Origin: Nothopassalora personata
Taxonomy: Eukaryota > Ascomycota > Dothideomycetes > Mycosphaerellales > Mycosphaerellaceae
Reading direction: 5' to 3'
Assembly: GCA_033816765.1 (NCBI GenBank)
Contig: CM066292.1
Location: 1,612,001-1,676,000 of the forward strand
Length of the DNA stretch: 64,000 nt
Positions within the stretch are counted from its first letter, which is position 1; every line of letters begins with the position of its first letter. A program made the translations under genes and the position numbers. Positions 13,056 to 25,200 of this stretch are shown one piece after another. The notes beneath the pieces are model-generated. The model searched no databases and was not told the origin of the DNA. It saw only the letters and a program-made list of their open reading frames with translations.

Positions 13056-13260
13056 CCCTAACCCTAACCCTAACCCTAACCTAACCCTAACCCTAACCCT
13101 AACCCTAACCCTAACCCTAACCCTAACCCTAACCCTAACCCTAACCCTAACCCTAACCCTAACCCTAACCCTAACCCTAACCCTAACCCTAACCCTAACC
13201 CTAACCCTAACCCTAACCCTAACCCTAACCCTAACCCTAACCCTAACCCTAACCCTAACC
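13056..13260 (-). repeat. Telomere repeat array (CCCTAA)n, left-hand chromosome end
   Basis: About 34 CCCTAA units with one degenerate unit (a missing C near 13080), in the orientation of a left chromosome end. It passes directly into RIPed DNA at 13261, with no TLH gene or satellite between. Confidence 0.98.
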
Positions 13261-14040
13261 GAGGGTATAGACTAGCGTCTAACCTTTCCTAGGGCTCTAG
13301 GTACTTAATCTAGAACTGTCTTAATTAAGGCCCGCCTTCTATTCTCTAGTACGTTAACTAAGGCTTAGGTTACTATCCTCGCCCGTTAGTTCCTAGCTCG
13401 TCTAGGCATAGATAACCGGTATAGGGATAGTACTATAGTTAATATAACATCTACTAAGAAGAGTAGTCGTAGATAATCTAGTAAAGGAGATAGGGATAAG
13501 ATAACTTTTAGGGGTAAGGGCAGTCTCCTAGCTTATTTCTTATTACTTTTGCTTTAAATACTAGGAATAGTAGTTTATAGTAATAAACTAGGCCTCGCCT
13601 TTAAAGGCGGTCTTAAGATAAGCCTTACTTATACCCTAGTTACATAAGCTAGGAAACGGTAGTCCCAAACTCGTAAATAAATCTAGCCTTTTTTCGCAAA
13701 TAATTTTAGAGTTATATGTCTATATCTAAACGAATAAAATACAAATCCGTATAAATAAACAAAACCCGTACGATAAATAAATGTAGTTATAGTAGGAAGC
13801 CTAACTTTAGTATATTAGATAATCTATCGAGTGCGTACGCGGAAATAAAGGTACCGGGTTTAGTCCTAACGCACCGGGGTAGGTCCCGACGCGTCCCGGT
13901 CGCGTTATTACTTATAATAACCGCCCGACTTACCTAATTATACGAAGGATAGCGTAATACCTACGGACAGCCTAGCTCCGTACGTATTATCGACGTAACT
14001 ATCGGCGTTATAGGCGTATCGGGCTACCGATAGCGACGTA
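13261..14040. other. RIPed DNA next to the left telomere
   Basis: About 780 bp with RIP-type composition. I see no gene, RNA or repeat unit that can be supported. Confidence 0.5.
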
Positions 14041-15489
14041 TAGGCCCGACTCAATAACATTAAACCGGAATAATACGAGGCGTAGTTACGTACGTTTTTC
14101 CTACGCGACGGGAGCAATATATCGTTACTAGAGAGGCTAATAAGCTATAGTAAGAACGAAACACCGGCCGATATACTAGAGGCTATACTCGAAGGGCTAG
14201 GCGACTACCTCGAAGATGTCTCCTATATAACCGCGCTAGTATAGAGATATACTATAATATATTAGATCTAGAACATAGCGACTAGTCCGGCGCTACGGGA
14301 GCTAATAGTATTCCTATAGTATCTTAAATACGATAACTTCGTAAAGGTAGGCATTATACTAGGCACTTTAATAGACGCTACTCAACGTAGTAGCCTACGT
14401 ATTATCGAAGATAAATAGGGCCTAGATTAGTTTAACGAAGTACGAGACGGTTACGATCTTAGCTTCCTCGACCTATTAAGCGCGTCTAAACGTATCCTAT
14501 TTAGTATTGCTACCTATTATAAAGGCGGATTATTAATCGCTAATATAAAGAGAGAATAGCTCCGCGCTCGATAGTACCGTCTAGCTAGCGATATAAGGGG
14601 AGCGTCCGCGAGGCGATTGTCGAAGAAGACGTCGGTAATTAGTACCGACATCGATTATATAGTATAAGCTATCGGTACCGGGGACTAAATAGGGCGTCGT
14701 CGCGCCGACGCTTTCTTCCCGGAGCTAAAAGAGGATAAGATCGAGATCTATAGACTTCTATTAGGGCTAGTTTATAGCGTAAAGAGGAAAGTATCGAGTA
14801 GGGGCGGGGGCTCGATTAGCGCGAAGAGATTAAGGAAGGGTCGTATTTAGAAGGGACCCGACGTAGAGGTAACGAATAGTAAGGATACTAATAATAAGAG
14901 AGTTTAGGAGACGCTACCGCCCTCTACGTAGGGGCCTCGCGATATTATATATTAGGGGCGGAAACTAAAGGAGGCTATATAGATAATCTTAGACGCTACC
15001 CTAGCTAATCGAGCGGAATACGAGGAGGTATTATACGAGGACGGGTATAATAGTATTAAGGCGTTATTATCGCTACTAAGGGACGGACAATAGGAAAAAC
15101 TAGAGCGTTAGACATACTATAGACATAGTACGTAGGAATAGTAGGGATATAATCTTCTATAATATACCCTAATAAGGATAGCTCTAAGAATAAACGCGAT
15201 AGGATACCGAGCTCGGTATACTAAAGGATAATATATACGACGATACTAGATAGCGGCTAATAGTACCCTAACCTACGGGGATTCTACTAACTATTAGGTT
15301 TAGTATAACCTAATAATATTATAAGTTAAGAAGATAAGCTTAATCGGATTTATTCTCGGGCCGATAAGAAGTTAAGGGAGAGTAATAAAGTAGTAGCTAT
15401 CTTGTCTTATAAAGACTAAGTAGTAGTAAGGTAGAGGTTAGGTTATAGTATATTCTAAATAGTAATATTAAACAGTAAGTTAAACGCTT

Positions 15490-15538
15490 CGAAACTATAA
15501 GGGGTTCTTAGCGTTCCTAAATATAAAGGAGATTCGTA
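15490..15538. repeat. Fragment of a gypsy LTR-like sequence
   Basis: GAAACTATAAGGGGTTCTTA and the following bases repeat positions 16241-16289 of the left LTR of the downstream gypsy element, with one extra G. The surrounding 15370-15670 is only loosely similar, so this is probably a solo LTR of a related subfamily whose edges I could not fix. Short AGTCTAAT repeats follow at about 15548-15620. Confidence 0.5.
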
Positions 15539-15871
15539 GATCTCGGTAATTAGTCTAATTATTCTTAGTATAAGTAGTCTAATTAGTCTAAGCATAAGTA
15601 GTCTAATCGCTCTAAGTCTAAGCGCTTAGGTAGGATAAGTTACGTATTCGTCTTATCGTTATAATTCTAGGGTCTATAGGAATTATTCCGTAATACTAAC
15701 GATATAAGATTAGGCTACGCCGAACTAAAAGGCGAAGTATAGCGATATATATCGGCTTATTACGAGTAGTATTATACGCGCTACGTTTAATAGGGTATAA
15801 ACGTAGTCGGACGTAATACCGCGGGTAGCGTAAACGACATCGGGATTATAGGTAATAGAAATAACATATTA

Positions 15872-15934
15872 CGTAGAAAGGTCTAAGCCGAAAGATAGAG
15901 GCTAAAAACATTAATAGACTTAGATCTATCTAGG
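15872..15934 (+). repeat. Paired palindromes (hairpin module, wider spacing)
   Basis: Two imperfect 16-bp palindromes at 15872-15887 (CGTAGA-AAGG-TCTAAG) and 15919-15934 (CTTAGA-TCTA-TCTAGG), starts 47 bp apart. This is a looser relative of the 27-bp-spaced modules in the SNF2 gene. It lies in a presumed GT-AG intron at 15852-15939. Confidence 0.5.
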
Positions 15935-16084
15935 CCTAGTAGCTACTACCTAATACGTCTAGCCTATTCGGAACTAACCTAACCCTTACGCGCGACCCTT
16001 AGAGCCGCGGGCATCTAGTAGCGCTAGCCGCCTCGATATATACCGTAGGTCGCCTAGGACGTAGCGAGGAGTTCTTCGTGTCTA

Positions 16085-16516
16085 TGTTATTATCTCGTTC
16101 TAGGGCTAGTCTTAAAGGAGAGATAAGTTAAGTTACGTAGCAGTATTCTTTAGAGAGGCTAAAGTAAGCTAAGCGAAGATAAATAATTGGAATAAGAGTT
16201 ATATTCCAATTAGTGAGATAGTCACATAAGTTGAACGTATCGAAACTATAAGGGTTCTTAGCGTTCCTAAATATAAAGGAGACTCGTATACTATCCGATG
16301 TTAGGCGTCCGTCCGTCTACTCGACCGGTCGCCTAGTCGTATAGTCGTGTACGTCTATACGCTACTTCTACGGTCGTGTTCGACTATGTACTAAGCGCGC
16401 GGTCGTGCACGTAACCCGAACGTAGGGTCCCTTCCTCTTCCTAGCGATTAGTTCTTATCTTCTAATTCTTCCTCCCTATACTACGTCCTATACCGTCCTT
16501 TATCCAAACCGTAATA
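16085..16516 (-). repeat. 3' LTR of the RIPed chromovirus
   Basis: A 432-bp direct repeat of 28452-28883. It starts TGTTATTATC and ends CCGTAATA, the last bases presumably a RIP-altered CA end. It is preceded by the duplication GTCTA. Confidence 0.92.
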
Positions 16517-16679
16517 TTATCCCCCTTCCTACTAAAACTCGTCCTCGAGTTTTCTTTTCTTCTCCTATAGGTTCCTATCTTTTACTATAAGCGGCGAGTA
16601 GCTAATACGTTAGGAGCGCCGCGAACGTTAAGTACTAGGCATTAAAGCTAAGGGCCGCGAGATGCTATCCCTATGTTCT

Positions 16680-17240
16680 AGTTGCCGGAAGGCTAGAGTA
16701 CCTAAAGGAAAGAAGAGTCCTCGTTACGTAATAGATATACGCTTTAGGTGTTACTCGGAGTGCGTTCGTAAGGGTGTTAAGTATAACGTAACTATTACGT
16801 AGACTAAGTAGGAGCGGCTTCGTAACTAGCGTTAAAAGCTAAAGCGAGAGCTTAATAAGGCTAAAGAGAAGGTAATAGAGGCGATGTTAAAGGTATATCG
16901 TCTTAGGAAACAGCTACGCGTTACTAAGGATAGGGAGGAAAAGGCGATAGCGAAGGATTTTGAGGATCTCCGTAGTTTGCCGAGCGTAGGTATCGATACC
17001 TTTTCCGCGCCTTCGTTCTATCTTCTCGTTCCTAAAGGTAGCCCCGAAGAGCTAAAGGGAGTTTTCTAGATGTTAATTCCTTCCTAGGAGGACCTTTCGA
17101 TAATTCCGGATAATGCCCTCTAGTTATATCTAACCCTTAAGGAAGCCGTAGTAGCTTCTTCGAGCGCTAGCCCCTCTAGTAGATAGGTGTTAGTTTCTTA
17201 TAGGAGATATGTTTATATAAGTTCTTCGTTTCCCTTATTA
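16680..17240 (+). pseudogene. Antisense zinc-cluster/coiled-coil ORF inside the gypsy element
   Basis: Opposite to gag-pol, between the chromodomain end and the 3' LTR. A frame passing through the open stretch 16884-17069 reads CYSECVRKGVKYNV near 16755 (a Cys-x-x-x-Cys ... G-V pattern with a presumed C to Y change), then a Lys/Arg/Glu-rich helical part ending VYRLRKQL near 16905. ORFs of this general type (Cys-rich head followed by RLRKQ helix), antisense in gypsy elements, are something I recall from filamentous fungi; their role is unknown. Several Trp/Gln-to-stop changes make this copy dead. Its position within the 3' untranslated part of the element is clear; its function is not. Confidence 0.5.
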
Positions 17241-17245
17241 AACCT

Positions 17246-17369
17246 AGTTATATAGCTTAGTAGTTAGAGCGTTAGGGTATAACCTATGTATTAATGAATT
17301 CTCCTTACCCTTAGGCGAAGGTTCGTTAAAGGTACCCTAAGGTCGTAGGTTCGATTCCTACTCTAGCTA
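17246..17369 (+). tRNA. tRNA-like sequence (degenerate, intron-bearing; tRNA-Tyr-like)
   Basis: A cloverleaf can be folded: acceptor AGTTATA (17246-17252) with TCTAGCT (17362-17368, 6 of 7 pairs), D stem GCTT/GAGC, anticodon stem TTAGG (17272-17276) with CCTAA (17336-17340), and a perfect T arm GTAGG-TTCGATT-CCTAC (17345-17361). The anticodon loop starts GTATAA. With U33 in place the anticodon is AUA, which a TpG to TpA change would make from GUA (Tyr), a tRNA that usually has an intron in fungi. About 52 bp (17283-17334) would be intron, long for that tRNA. It lies in the gypsy element and is probably a relic or a tRNA-derived insertion, not an active gene. Confidence 0.45.
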
Positions 17370-17449
17370 CTTTCTAGTAGATTAGTCTCTAACGCGGGGG
17401 TTAGTCTACTAGACCGTTTTTTATACTCCTAGAGCCTTTACTAACAGTT

Positions 17450-20400
17450 TCGTAGGTTCCTTTCTAGTTCCTAGGTATTTTCTAATTCGTCGTATCCTTT
17501 CCATTTAATAAGGTATTGCTAACCTTTCTTATCTAGGATTCTTTCGACTTCGAATTCGTTTTCTACTTCCGGCTCGAAATGGAAGCTCTCCTAGTAAGGT
17601 GTTTCGGCGTCTACTAGTTCTAGCTTAGAGATGTAGAAGACTAGGTGGATTTTAGCGTCTAGTAGTAGTCGTAGTCGATAGTTAACTAGTCCTACGACTT
17701 TATCGATTAAAAATAGTCCGACCTTAACGTAATCTAGTTTCTTAGTCTATCTTCTTATTCTTAAATTTTTTATAAGGAGATAGACCTTATCCCCCTCTTT
17801 TAGTAGAGGTACTATTTTTCTCGTATCCTACCGTTATCGAGATAGTTTATATTATACATCTTCGATCGCCTTGCGTGTTTCTTTATGTACTTCCTTAAGA
17901 GTGTCCGTCGTTACGATTGCTCTCTCGGCCTATAGATAGGATCTAGGTGTTCCGAATAGGTTAGGATCTTTACTAAAGTTTGCATAGAATAGCGTCGTTA
18001 AAGTTGTCTCTAATTTGTGATTATTTAGTACAATCTACGCCATTAGTAGTAATAAGACCTAGTTGTCTTATACATAATTAATGTAGTGTCGTAGGTATTG
18101 TTCTAACGTTTAATTTATCCTTTCGGTTCATCCGTCTGTTTCCGGATGATATGCTATTAATAGCTTATGTTTAATTCCGATCGTTCCTATAAGCGTCTTC
18201 TAGTAATTTAATGTAAATAGCTTATCTCTGTCCGTTATAAACGCTTAGGGGAATCCGTAGTATCGGATAAGTCTATCTAGTACGAGGTATCTGAGCTACT
18301 CTACATTATATGTTTCTAATGTAGGAATGAAGTGTACGTATTTCGTAAGTCTATTAACTATAACTAGTATTATGTCGTATAGTTGTTTCGTAACTTAATC
18401 TCTTAACGGTAGGAGTTTCGTAATAAAGTCTATTATAACTTCGTCCTATAGTTTCGTCGGTAGTGTCCTAAACTGTAGGTAACCGTATTTTGTATGTCTC
18501 GTAGCCTTGTTTCGTTAGTAGTATACGTATTGTTTAATGTAGCGTAACACCTTAAGTCTTATCTATAGGAATGAGAAGCTACGTTATATTAGGTCTATTA
18601 TCTTTAAAGTTCTAGGGTGTCTATAAGTTAGTCCGTTGTAATATTGTCGTATATATTCTTCTTCTCGATCCTTTAGTACCTAGTATTTCCCTTACGATAT
18701 AGGGAATTGTTCGTCCTTATCGCCTAGTATCCGTACGATGTTATTAAATTCTCTCGTGTTTGTACTAAGACTTCCGTCGGGGTTTGTCTTTAATATTTTG
18801 TGTTATACTAGTTCTTTTCCTTCTATGTAGTTGCTTCTTCGGCTTAGCGCGTCGGCGCGGCTATTCTCTCGTCCCAGAGTATATTTAATTTCAAACTTAT
18901 ACTATCCTAGTAGCTCCGACTAGCGGGCTTGCCTTCGGGTAAGTTCTTTCGTCGTCGTAAAGTACGTAAGATTCTTATAGTTAGAAAGAATCGTTAACTT
19001 CGGTAGGCTCTCGACATATACTCTCTAATGTTATATAGTAGCAATAATAGCTAGAAGCTCTTTATTATAGATGTCGTAGTTCTATTCCGCTATAGTTATT
19101 TTCCGGGAGTAATAGGCTACTAGGTGTCTCTACCTATCGTGTGTCTATATTAGACACGCGCCTATTACTATATTAGACGGATCGGTCTCGATGTAGACTT
19201 TGTTACTACCGTCGAATAGTCGAAGCGTAGGGGCTAAAGCGCATTATTCCTTAAGTTTCTTAAATGCTTTAATCTATTCCTTTCCCTATTTCTAAGTAAC
19301 GTCTTTTCTCGTAAGCATCGTTATTAGTGCTACTGTCCTTACGTAGTCCTTAATGAATTTTCGGTTGTAGTTTACTAGTCTAAGGAATAATTGTACGTTC
19401 TTAACTGTCTTCGGTTCTAGCTATTCTCTAATTAACCGTGTCTTCGTAGGGTCGATCGTTATCCGTATGGTACTAATAATAAAGCCTAAGAATTTAACTT
19501 CTTTCTTATAGAACTCGTATTTCTCGGGTGCCGTCTTAAATCCTAATTGCGTAAGTCGTTCGAAGACGTCCTAGACTTGTCTTATATGCTCCTATAGGGA
19601 TCCTTTCGTATAGACTAGTATGTCGTCTATATAGGCGATAACGTATACGTCGAGTAGGTCTCTAAGTGTTTCGTTAATAAGGTCCTAGTAGGATGCGGGT
19701 ACGTTAGTTAATCCTATTAGTATAACTAAGAATTCGTAGAGTCCGTATCTTATTCTAAAAGCGGTTTTCTATTCTTCTCCTTCTACTATTCGTATAGCAT
19801 AGAAGGCATCTCGTAGGTTAATCTTTATGTACTAGTCCGATCCGGTTAATCTATCTTATGCTTCTTCGATGTTAGGTAGCGGGTATCGGTTCTTAATCGT
19901 GATCTCGTTTAACTTCCTATAGTCTTATACGAGCCGTAACTTCCCGTTTACTTTTAGAACGAACATGTATAGAGTTCCTACACTTAAGGTAGATCTTCTT
20001 ATCTATCCTTTAGCTAGCTTCTCCTTTAGCTATTCTCTTAGGGTCTATAGCTCTTTCTTAGACATTTAATATAGGGGTCCCTATAGAGGCTCTTTCCCTA
20101 GCTAAATGTTAATCTTGTAATCCTATAGGCGGTACTTAGGTAAGGCGGTTTTACCTCTCTCCTCTTTAGAGAGTCGCGACTACTTACGATACTCCTTAGG
20201 AATACTTAACTCTAAGATGTTAGTATTCTTCGATAGTGCGTTACTTCTATTACTTCTAGTAACTTCGTAACCCGGCGGCCCTACGCTAGTATCTATCCCG
20301 GTCGAAGGTAGTTCTTCTATCCTTCTAGTGGGCGTAAGCTCGAATGCGTTAAGCTATTTCCTTACCTTATCTACTATCGTCTGCTGTTGATACGTAGGCT

Positions 20401-21570
20401 AAATGTTGATAACGTAGTCGTATTCCCTAAATGTAAGTACTCCTTTTCTCTAGTCGATTACTAGATTGTGCTTTCTTAACTAAGGCATACCTAATACTAT
20501 GTTATAACTAGCTATATTAGTAACATCTAAGGTAATATTCTCGTAGTGCTATTAGATAGCTAGTAGCAATAGTGTCGTCTCCTATTCTACGCTAGGTAAC
20601 GATAATCCGTTTACCGCGATTAACTCGTAACCCCATTTCTTCTTTAGGGTAGCTAACCCGTTTCTTCTTATAAAAGACTCGGAGATAAAATTCCCCGCTA
20701 CTCCTAAGTCGATTATAACACTAGTCTTATGTCCGTTAACGATTGCTTATATCTAGAAAACTGTGTTTAATGTCGATACATAAGCCTAAGTATTATATAA
20801 CTCCCTCTGGTCGCTTATTCCTAGGGAGCTAATCCTTTTCCCGAATAGTATATAGTTCGCTATGCTTTGTGCCTAGAGGCTTCGGCTAGAACCTGTAGCC
20901 CGTTGCCCTATGTCTACACTTATAGTCTATTACGTTCCTAGATCTTCTACGATTCTAAGTAGAGAGCCCGTATATACTATACTACTATTCGTAGTTCGTT
21001 TAAGACGAAAGTTCCTACCGGTATTAGGTATCCGGTATCCGTTATTCGGCTTCCTATAGGTAGTCGTTCGATAACCGCTTTAGCTAAGTTCTTAGTATTG
21101 TTTATGGTTAGGTAGCCCTATACTATGCCCCTTATTATGTCGAGTGTCTTATCGAATTCGTTAGGGTTTAGGTATCGTTTCCCTAAGAACTTTAGTAGGA
21201 ATTCTTCGTGCCTTCGTTAGAGGTAGATAATTAACTTATAGAGTTTCCTTAGCGCATCTACCGTAAATGTGTATACTTCGTTTTCGTCGTCGGTGTCGCT
21301 CTCCTCTTCTTTAGATAAGTCCTCGCTTAACTCCTCCGGTACGTAATCTTCTTCGATAGTATCTAGTTCGTTTATTTATTATTCTAGTACTAGTAACTAG
21401 CGTCCGTTCTATTCTAGATCCTAGTTTTCTTTATTATTGTTATCGAAGTAAGATTCGTCTATATCTACTTCTTAGAGCTTATTTTGTCCGTGCTAAGCTC
21501 CTAGGGTTCCTACTAGTTATCGTAGCTAGTACCCTACGCCTAACTTAGCGTCGTAGTTGGTTTAACACGA
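17450..21570 (-). pseudogene. pol: RIPed chromovirus pol
   Basis: Minus-strand polyprotein of the element at 16085-28883. Visible landmarks, reading right to left: reverse-transcriptase catalytic box VIAYIDDILVY (about 19610-19643, the YxDD motif intact), integrase region near 18400-18800, and a chromodomain at about 17450-17570 (EVERILDKKG, a stop in place of Trp or Gln, then YLIKWKGY). Trp and Gln codons are widely replaced by TAG/TAA and there is no long ORF. The upstream part, towards protease and gag, is separated from gag by the nested copia element. Confidence 0.85.
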
Positions 21571-21574
21571 GTCC

Positions 21575-21821
21575 TATTAAGTTAAGACCTTATAGGATAC
21601 GTAGTTAGTAGCGGAGTAGAGTAAGAGATTAATCTTAAACTAGCTAATAGCTATAGGGCATGTAGCAATATATTAGGAACTAATGCGTTAATTGTGTTAA
21701 ATGTCTATCTAAGCTAAAGGGGAGAGAAGGTGTCTTCCGATAAGCTAAGTTATCGTAGATACCTTAGGCTATTAGATCACAACCTAACTGTTAGCTCCCC
21801 TTAAGATGCTACATCTTAATA
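21575..21821 (-). repeat. 3' LTR of the copia element
   Basis: 247-bp direct repeat of 26942-27188. It starts TATTAAGTTAAGACC and ends CTTAATA; the presumed original termini are TGTTAAG and CTTAACA. Confidence 0.92.
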
Positions 21822-22249
21822 CTCCTACTTATCTCACATGGGAGGTTATAGTCTACTCTTCTCCTATTAGTAGTATTTAGACCTCTATAATAGGTTAAGC
21901 TAGCTTATAAACCTCTAGAAGTGTAGACTAGTCTTTAGCTTTATAAACCTATCTACAACTATCTTAGATGTTAGGGTATACTTAATAGTAATAAGCCTTT
22001 TCCACTAAAGTTTCCTAATAGCATTGTAGGCAATGTTAATATGCTTTAACTTGTTATGAACATATGCATCCCTTACTAGGGTAAGGGCAGCTTAGTTGTT
22101 ACCTCTCAATTAGACTAGTCTTAAGCTTAATATAGTCTCCTAGTTTCTAGTGATCCTTAGTTAATAGGAATAGTCTCCTACTAACTCCAGATAGTCTATC
22201 TCCCTTAGTAGTGAAGCTAGGAATTGGGATTACTTTACATATGCATTTA

Positions 22250-25200
22250 TAGCTATGTATTTAGCTTCTATTATAGATGTTGCTATAGACTTTTGCTTCT
22301 TGCTTATCTAGGAGACTAGTGCCCTATAGAGGAAGAAGACATACCTAAGGATAGAGACTCTGTCTACTTTGTCTATTGCATAGTTAGAGTTATAGTATCT
22401 AACTAGGCATCCTTCTCTATACCTAGAGAAGACAAGGCTAAGATTAGGATATAACCTTAGATATCTTATAATCTTCTTTAAAGCCTTTATGTAGTAGGTG
22501 GATGAGTTACTTATAAATGAGCTCATCCTTCCTAGGGCAAAAGCAATGTCTAGCCTTGTAATTGTTACTAGCTATATCTATGTACTATTAATACTCTAGT
22601 ACTCTACCTTGTCACACCTCTTATCTATGTAGCTTAAAGGTTTAAGAGCCTTATAGCTATCTATAGGTAAGTGTATAGGTGCTACCTTCTTATGGTTTAT
22701 CCCTATCTTAGTAAGGTTGTCCCTAATAAAGTGTCCCTAGTTAAGTTTTAGGATTCCTCTCCTCCTATCCCTTATAACTCTTATGCTAAGGATCTTTTTA
22801 GGTTTACTAAGATCTTTAATCTTAAAGACTTTGCTAAGTTCTCTTTTAAACTAGAGAATATCTATTAACTTTAGTATAGCAATTAGAATGTTATCTATAT
22901 ATATAAGAATTATGATCTCTTTTTCCTTATAAATAAGTAGGTATAGATCTACCTCTAACTATGTGAATCTAATCTCTCTAAGCTTTAACACATAGAGTTG
23001 ATTCCAATCTCTAGCTACTTGCTTAAGTCTATATAAGCTTTTAAGGATCTTAAATACTATGTTTAGTAGAAGCTCAACTCCTAGTAGTAGTAACATAAAG
23101 ATGTCTTTATAGAGGGTGCTTTCTATGAACGCATTGTTTACATCCACTTAGTGAAGATAGAGATCCTTCTTGCATATAATAGCTATAAACACCCTAAGGG
23201 TGTCCTGTCTAACTATAGGCGTAAATGTCTCTATGAAGTTAACACTAAACTTCTATAAGAAGCCCCTTATAACTAGCCTAGCCTTGAACTTTTTAATGGC
23301 TCCACTAATGCTTCTTTTAACATTAAAGACCTGTCTTAACGTAACTAAGTTTGCTCCTTTTAGTAGAATAGCATTCTCCTAGGTGTTGTTACTCTATAGA
23401 GCATCTAGCTCCTTCTAGATTACTTCCTTCTAAAGGTGTCCCTATTTCTTGTTATTTATAGCATCCTTATAGGACTTTAGAATTAGAATCTCTTGCTTGT
23501 ATGTAATAACTGCTATAGTTGCTATAAAGGCTATCTCCTTAACTTCTTCTAGGAATTTACTATCCTATAGTACTGAATTATCCACTAATTGCATAGCTAT
23601 AAAGAAAGCTTAGTAGTAAGTAGCAAGGTTCTCTAAGAGGTCTATTGCTTCTCCTACTTTAGTAGCTAGTTTAGGTATAGGGACTATAGATCTTAGGGCT
23701 TTCTATTTCTATTTATAGCCCTTAACATTATAGTTAGCCCTCCTCTTACTAAGGGATAATCTAAGAGTAGTTACTTGTGTCCTAGTAACATTCTTTTCCT
23801 AGAGATCTAGTAAGCTTATCTTAATTGGCTTATCGATTTTCTAAAATTCCCCTACATTCTTTAGAGGCTAGGGAAGTTACACAAATAGCTTTCTTAGCTA
23901 GGCTATTACTAGGCTACTCTGCTAAATGATTAAATAGTGAACAGGTTGCTCTAAGGATATGTCCTTCCTTAGCCTCCCTAGGGGTCTCCTAGCTAGTGCA
24001 TTGCTTAATAGATTCAATTTTGTAACATTAAGATCTATATTACCTCTAGGTTAGTCCTTAAAGAAGTCTATACGTGTGTATTGTTTAATAGCTTTTATGT
24101 CTAGTTCCTAAAAGAGCTAGGCCTTAGCTATGTTTTTAACGTATCTAACAAACACTACTTCTTTACCTCTGTTTATTAGTTTATTACTTCTTGCCTATTA
24201 AGGCTAGGATCTTATAACTATGTAGACAATAGCTTTGCATCCCTAAACCTTTAAATGGTTAATAGTTGGCTTAATACTATTAAAGGCTTTATCTAGTGAA
24301 ACCTTGAACCTATTATAGTCTAGACCATTTAGTAGTTTGTTCCTTATGTAGGTTTAGGCTTCTAGTGCTTTAGGCTAGAATTCAATTAGCATCTTAGCCT
24401 CTTTAAGCATTGCCCTTATAGAGTCTTCTAAGGTTTATATTGACCTTTCAACTAGTCCATTTTGGAGCGAGTTGTATGCCTTAGTATGCTCTAGCCTAAT
24501 TCCTAAATCCTTCTCCTACTACTTAACTAATGTAATAAGTTCCCTTATATTATTAAGCCTAACTGCTTTTAACTGTACTAATGATTTCCTCTCTGCCTTA
24601 ATCTTCTAGTTCTAGAGAGCAACTAAAGCATCTTCTCTTTTCTTAAGAGGATAGGTCCACTTTTTTCTAGAGAAGTTATTAACAATCTTAAGCTAGTATT
24701 TAAACCCTAGCCTTAATGTTAGTAGTAGACTACATATGTTAATAGATATAAGGGTAAGTCTTTTAGGTCTTCTCTTAGTAACTTTACCTTTGTACTTCTT
24801 TATCTTTGCTATTGAACACACTCTACACTAGTAGAAGCTATCCCTAGGAATAGGAATAGGTTCTTTTAAGTCTATTACCTTATAAAGATTCTAGAGCAAG
24901 TTCTTCCTAAAGTGTGTAAATCTTCTATACTAAAGCTCCTACTGTTTTAGGTTAGTCTCTAATTTAGTAGTTACAAAGGCATTCTCTATTAGTAGTGTAC
25001 ATAATAAGTAATGTGCCCTTTCTTATAGTAGAGGAGAAATCTCATTAATGAATAGAACCCCCCTAAGGAGCCTTATCTAGACAACAGTTTAGCTAGAGGG
25101 GGATACAAGAGAAAATAAAGGAGGTTAGACACTAAACTGCTTACTAAACTGGTTCTATGAAACTAGGTTCACCCCTAGCTTAGGTATAAGTAGAATATCT

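Larger units (their letters stand above)
14050..16080 (+). pseudogene. RIPed gene of unknown function
   Basis: On the plus strand a frame from about 14050 to at least 15160 reads as ordinary protein if TAG is taken as a mutated Trp or Gln codon (for example AILEGLGDYLEDVSYITAL near 14180 and FNEVRDGYDLSFLDLL near 14430), then a basic Ser/Gly/Lys stretch near 14790-14850. I do not recognise the family. Downstream, 15490-15538 shares about 49 bp with the LTR of the gypsy element at 16085, and a presumed intron (GT at 15852, AG at 15939) holds two palindromes like those in the SNF2 gene introns. The right limit is set by the target duplication of that gypsy element. The 3' part may belong to something else. 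Confidence 0.45.
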
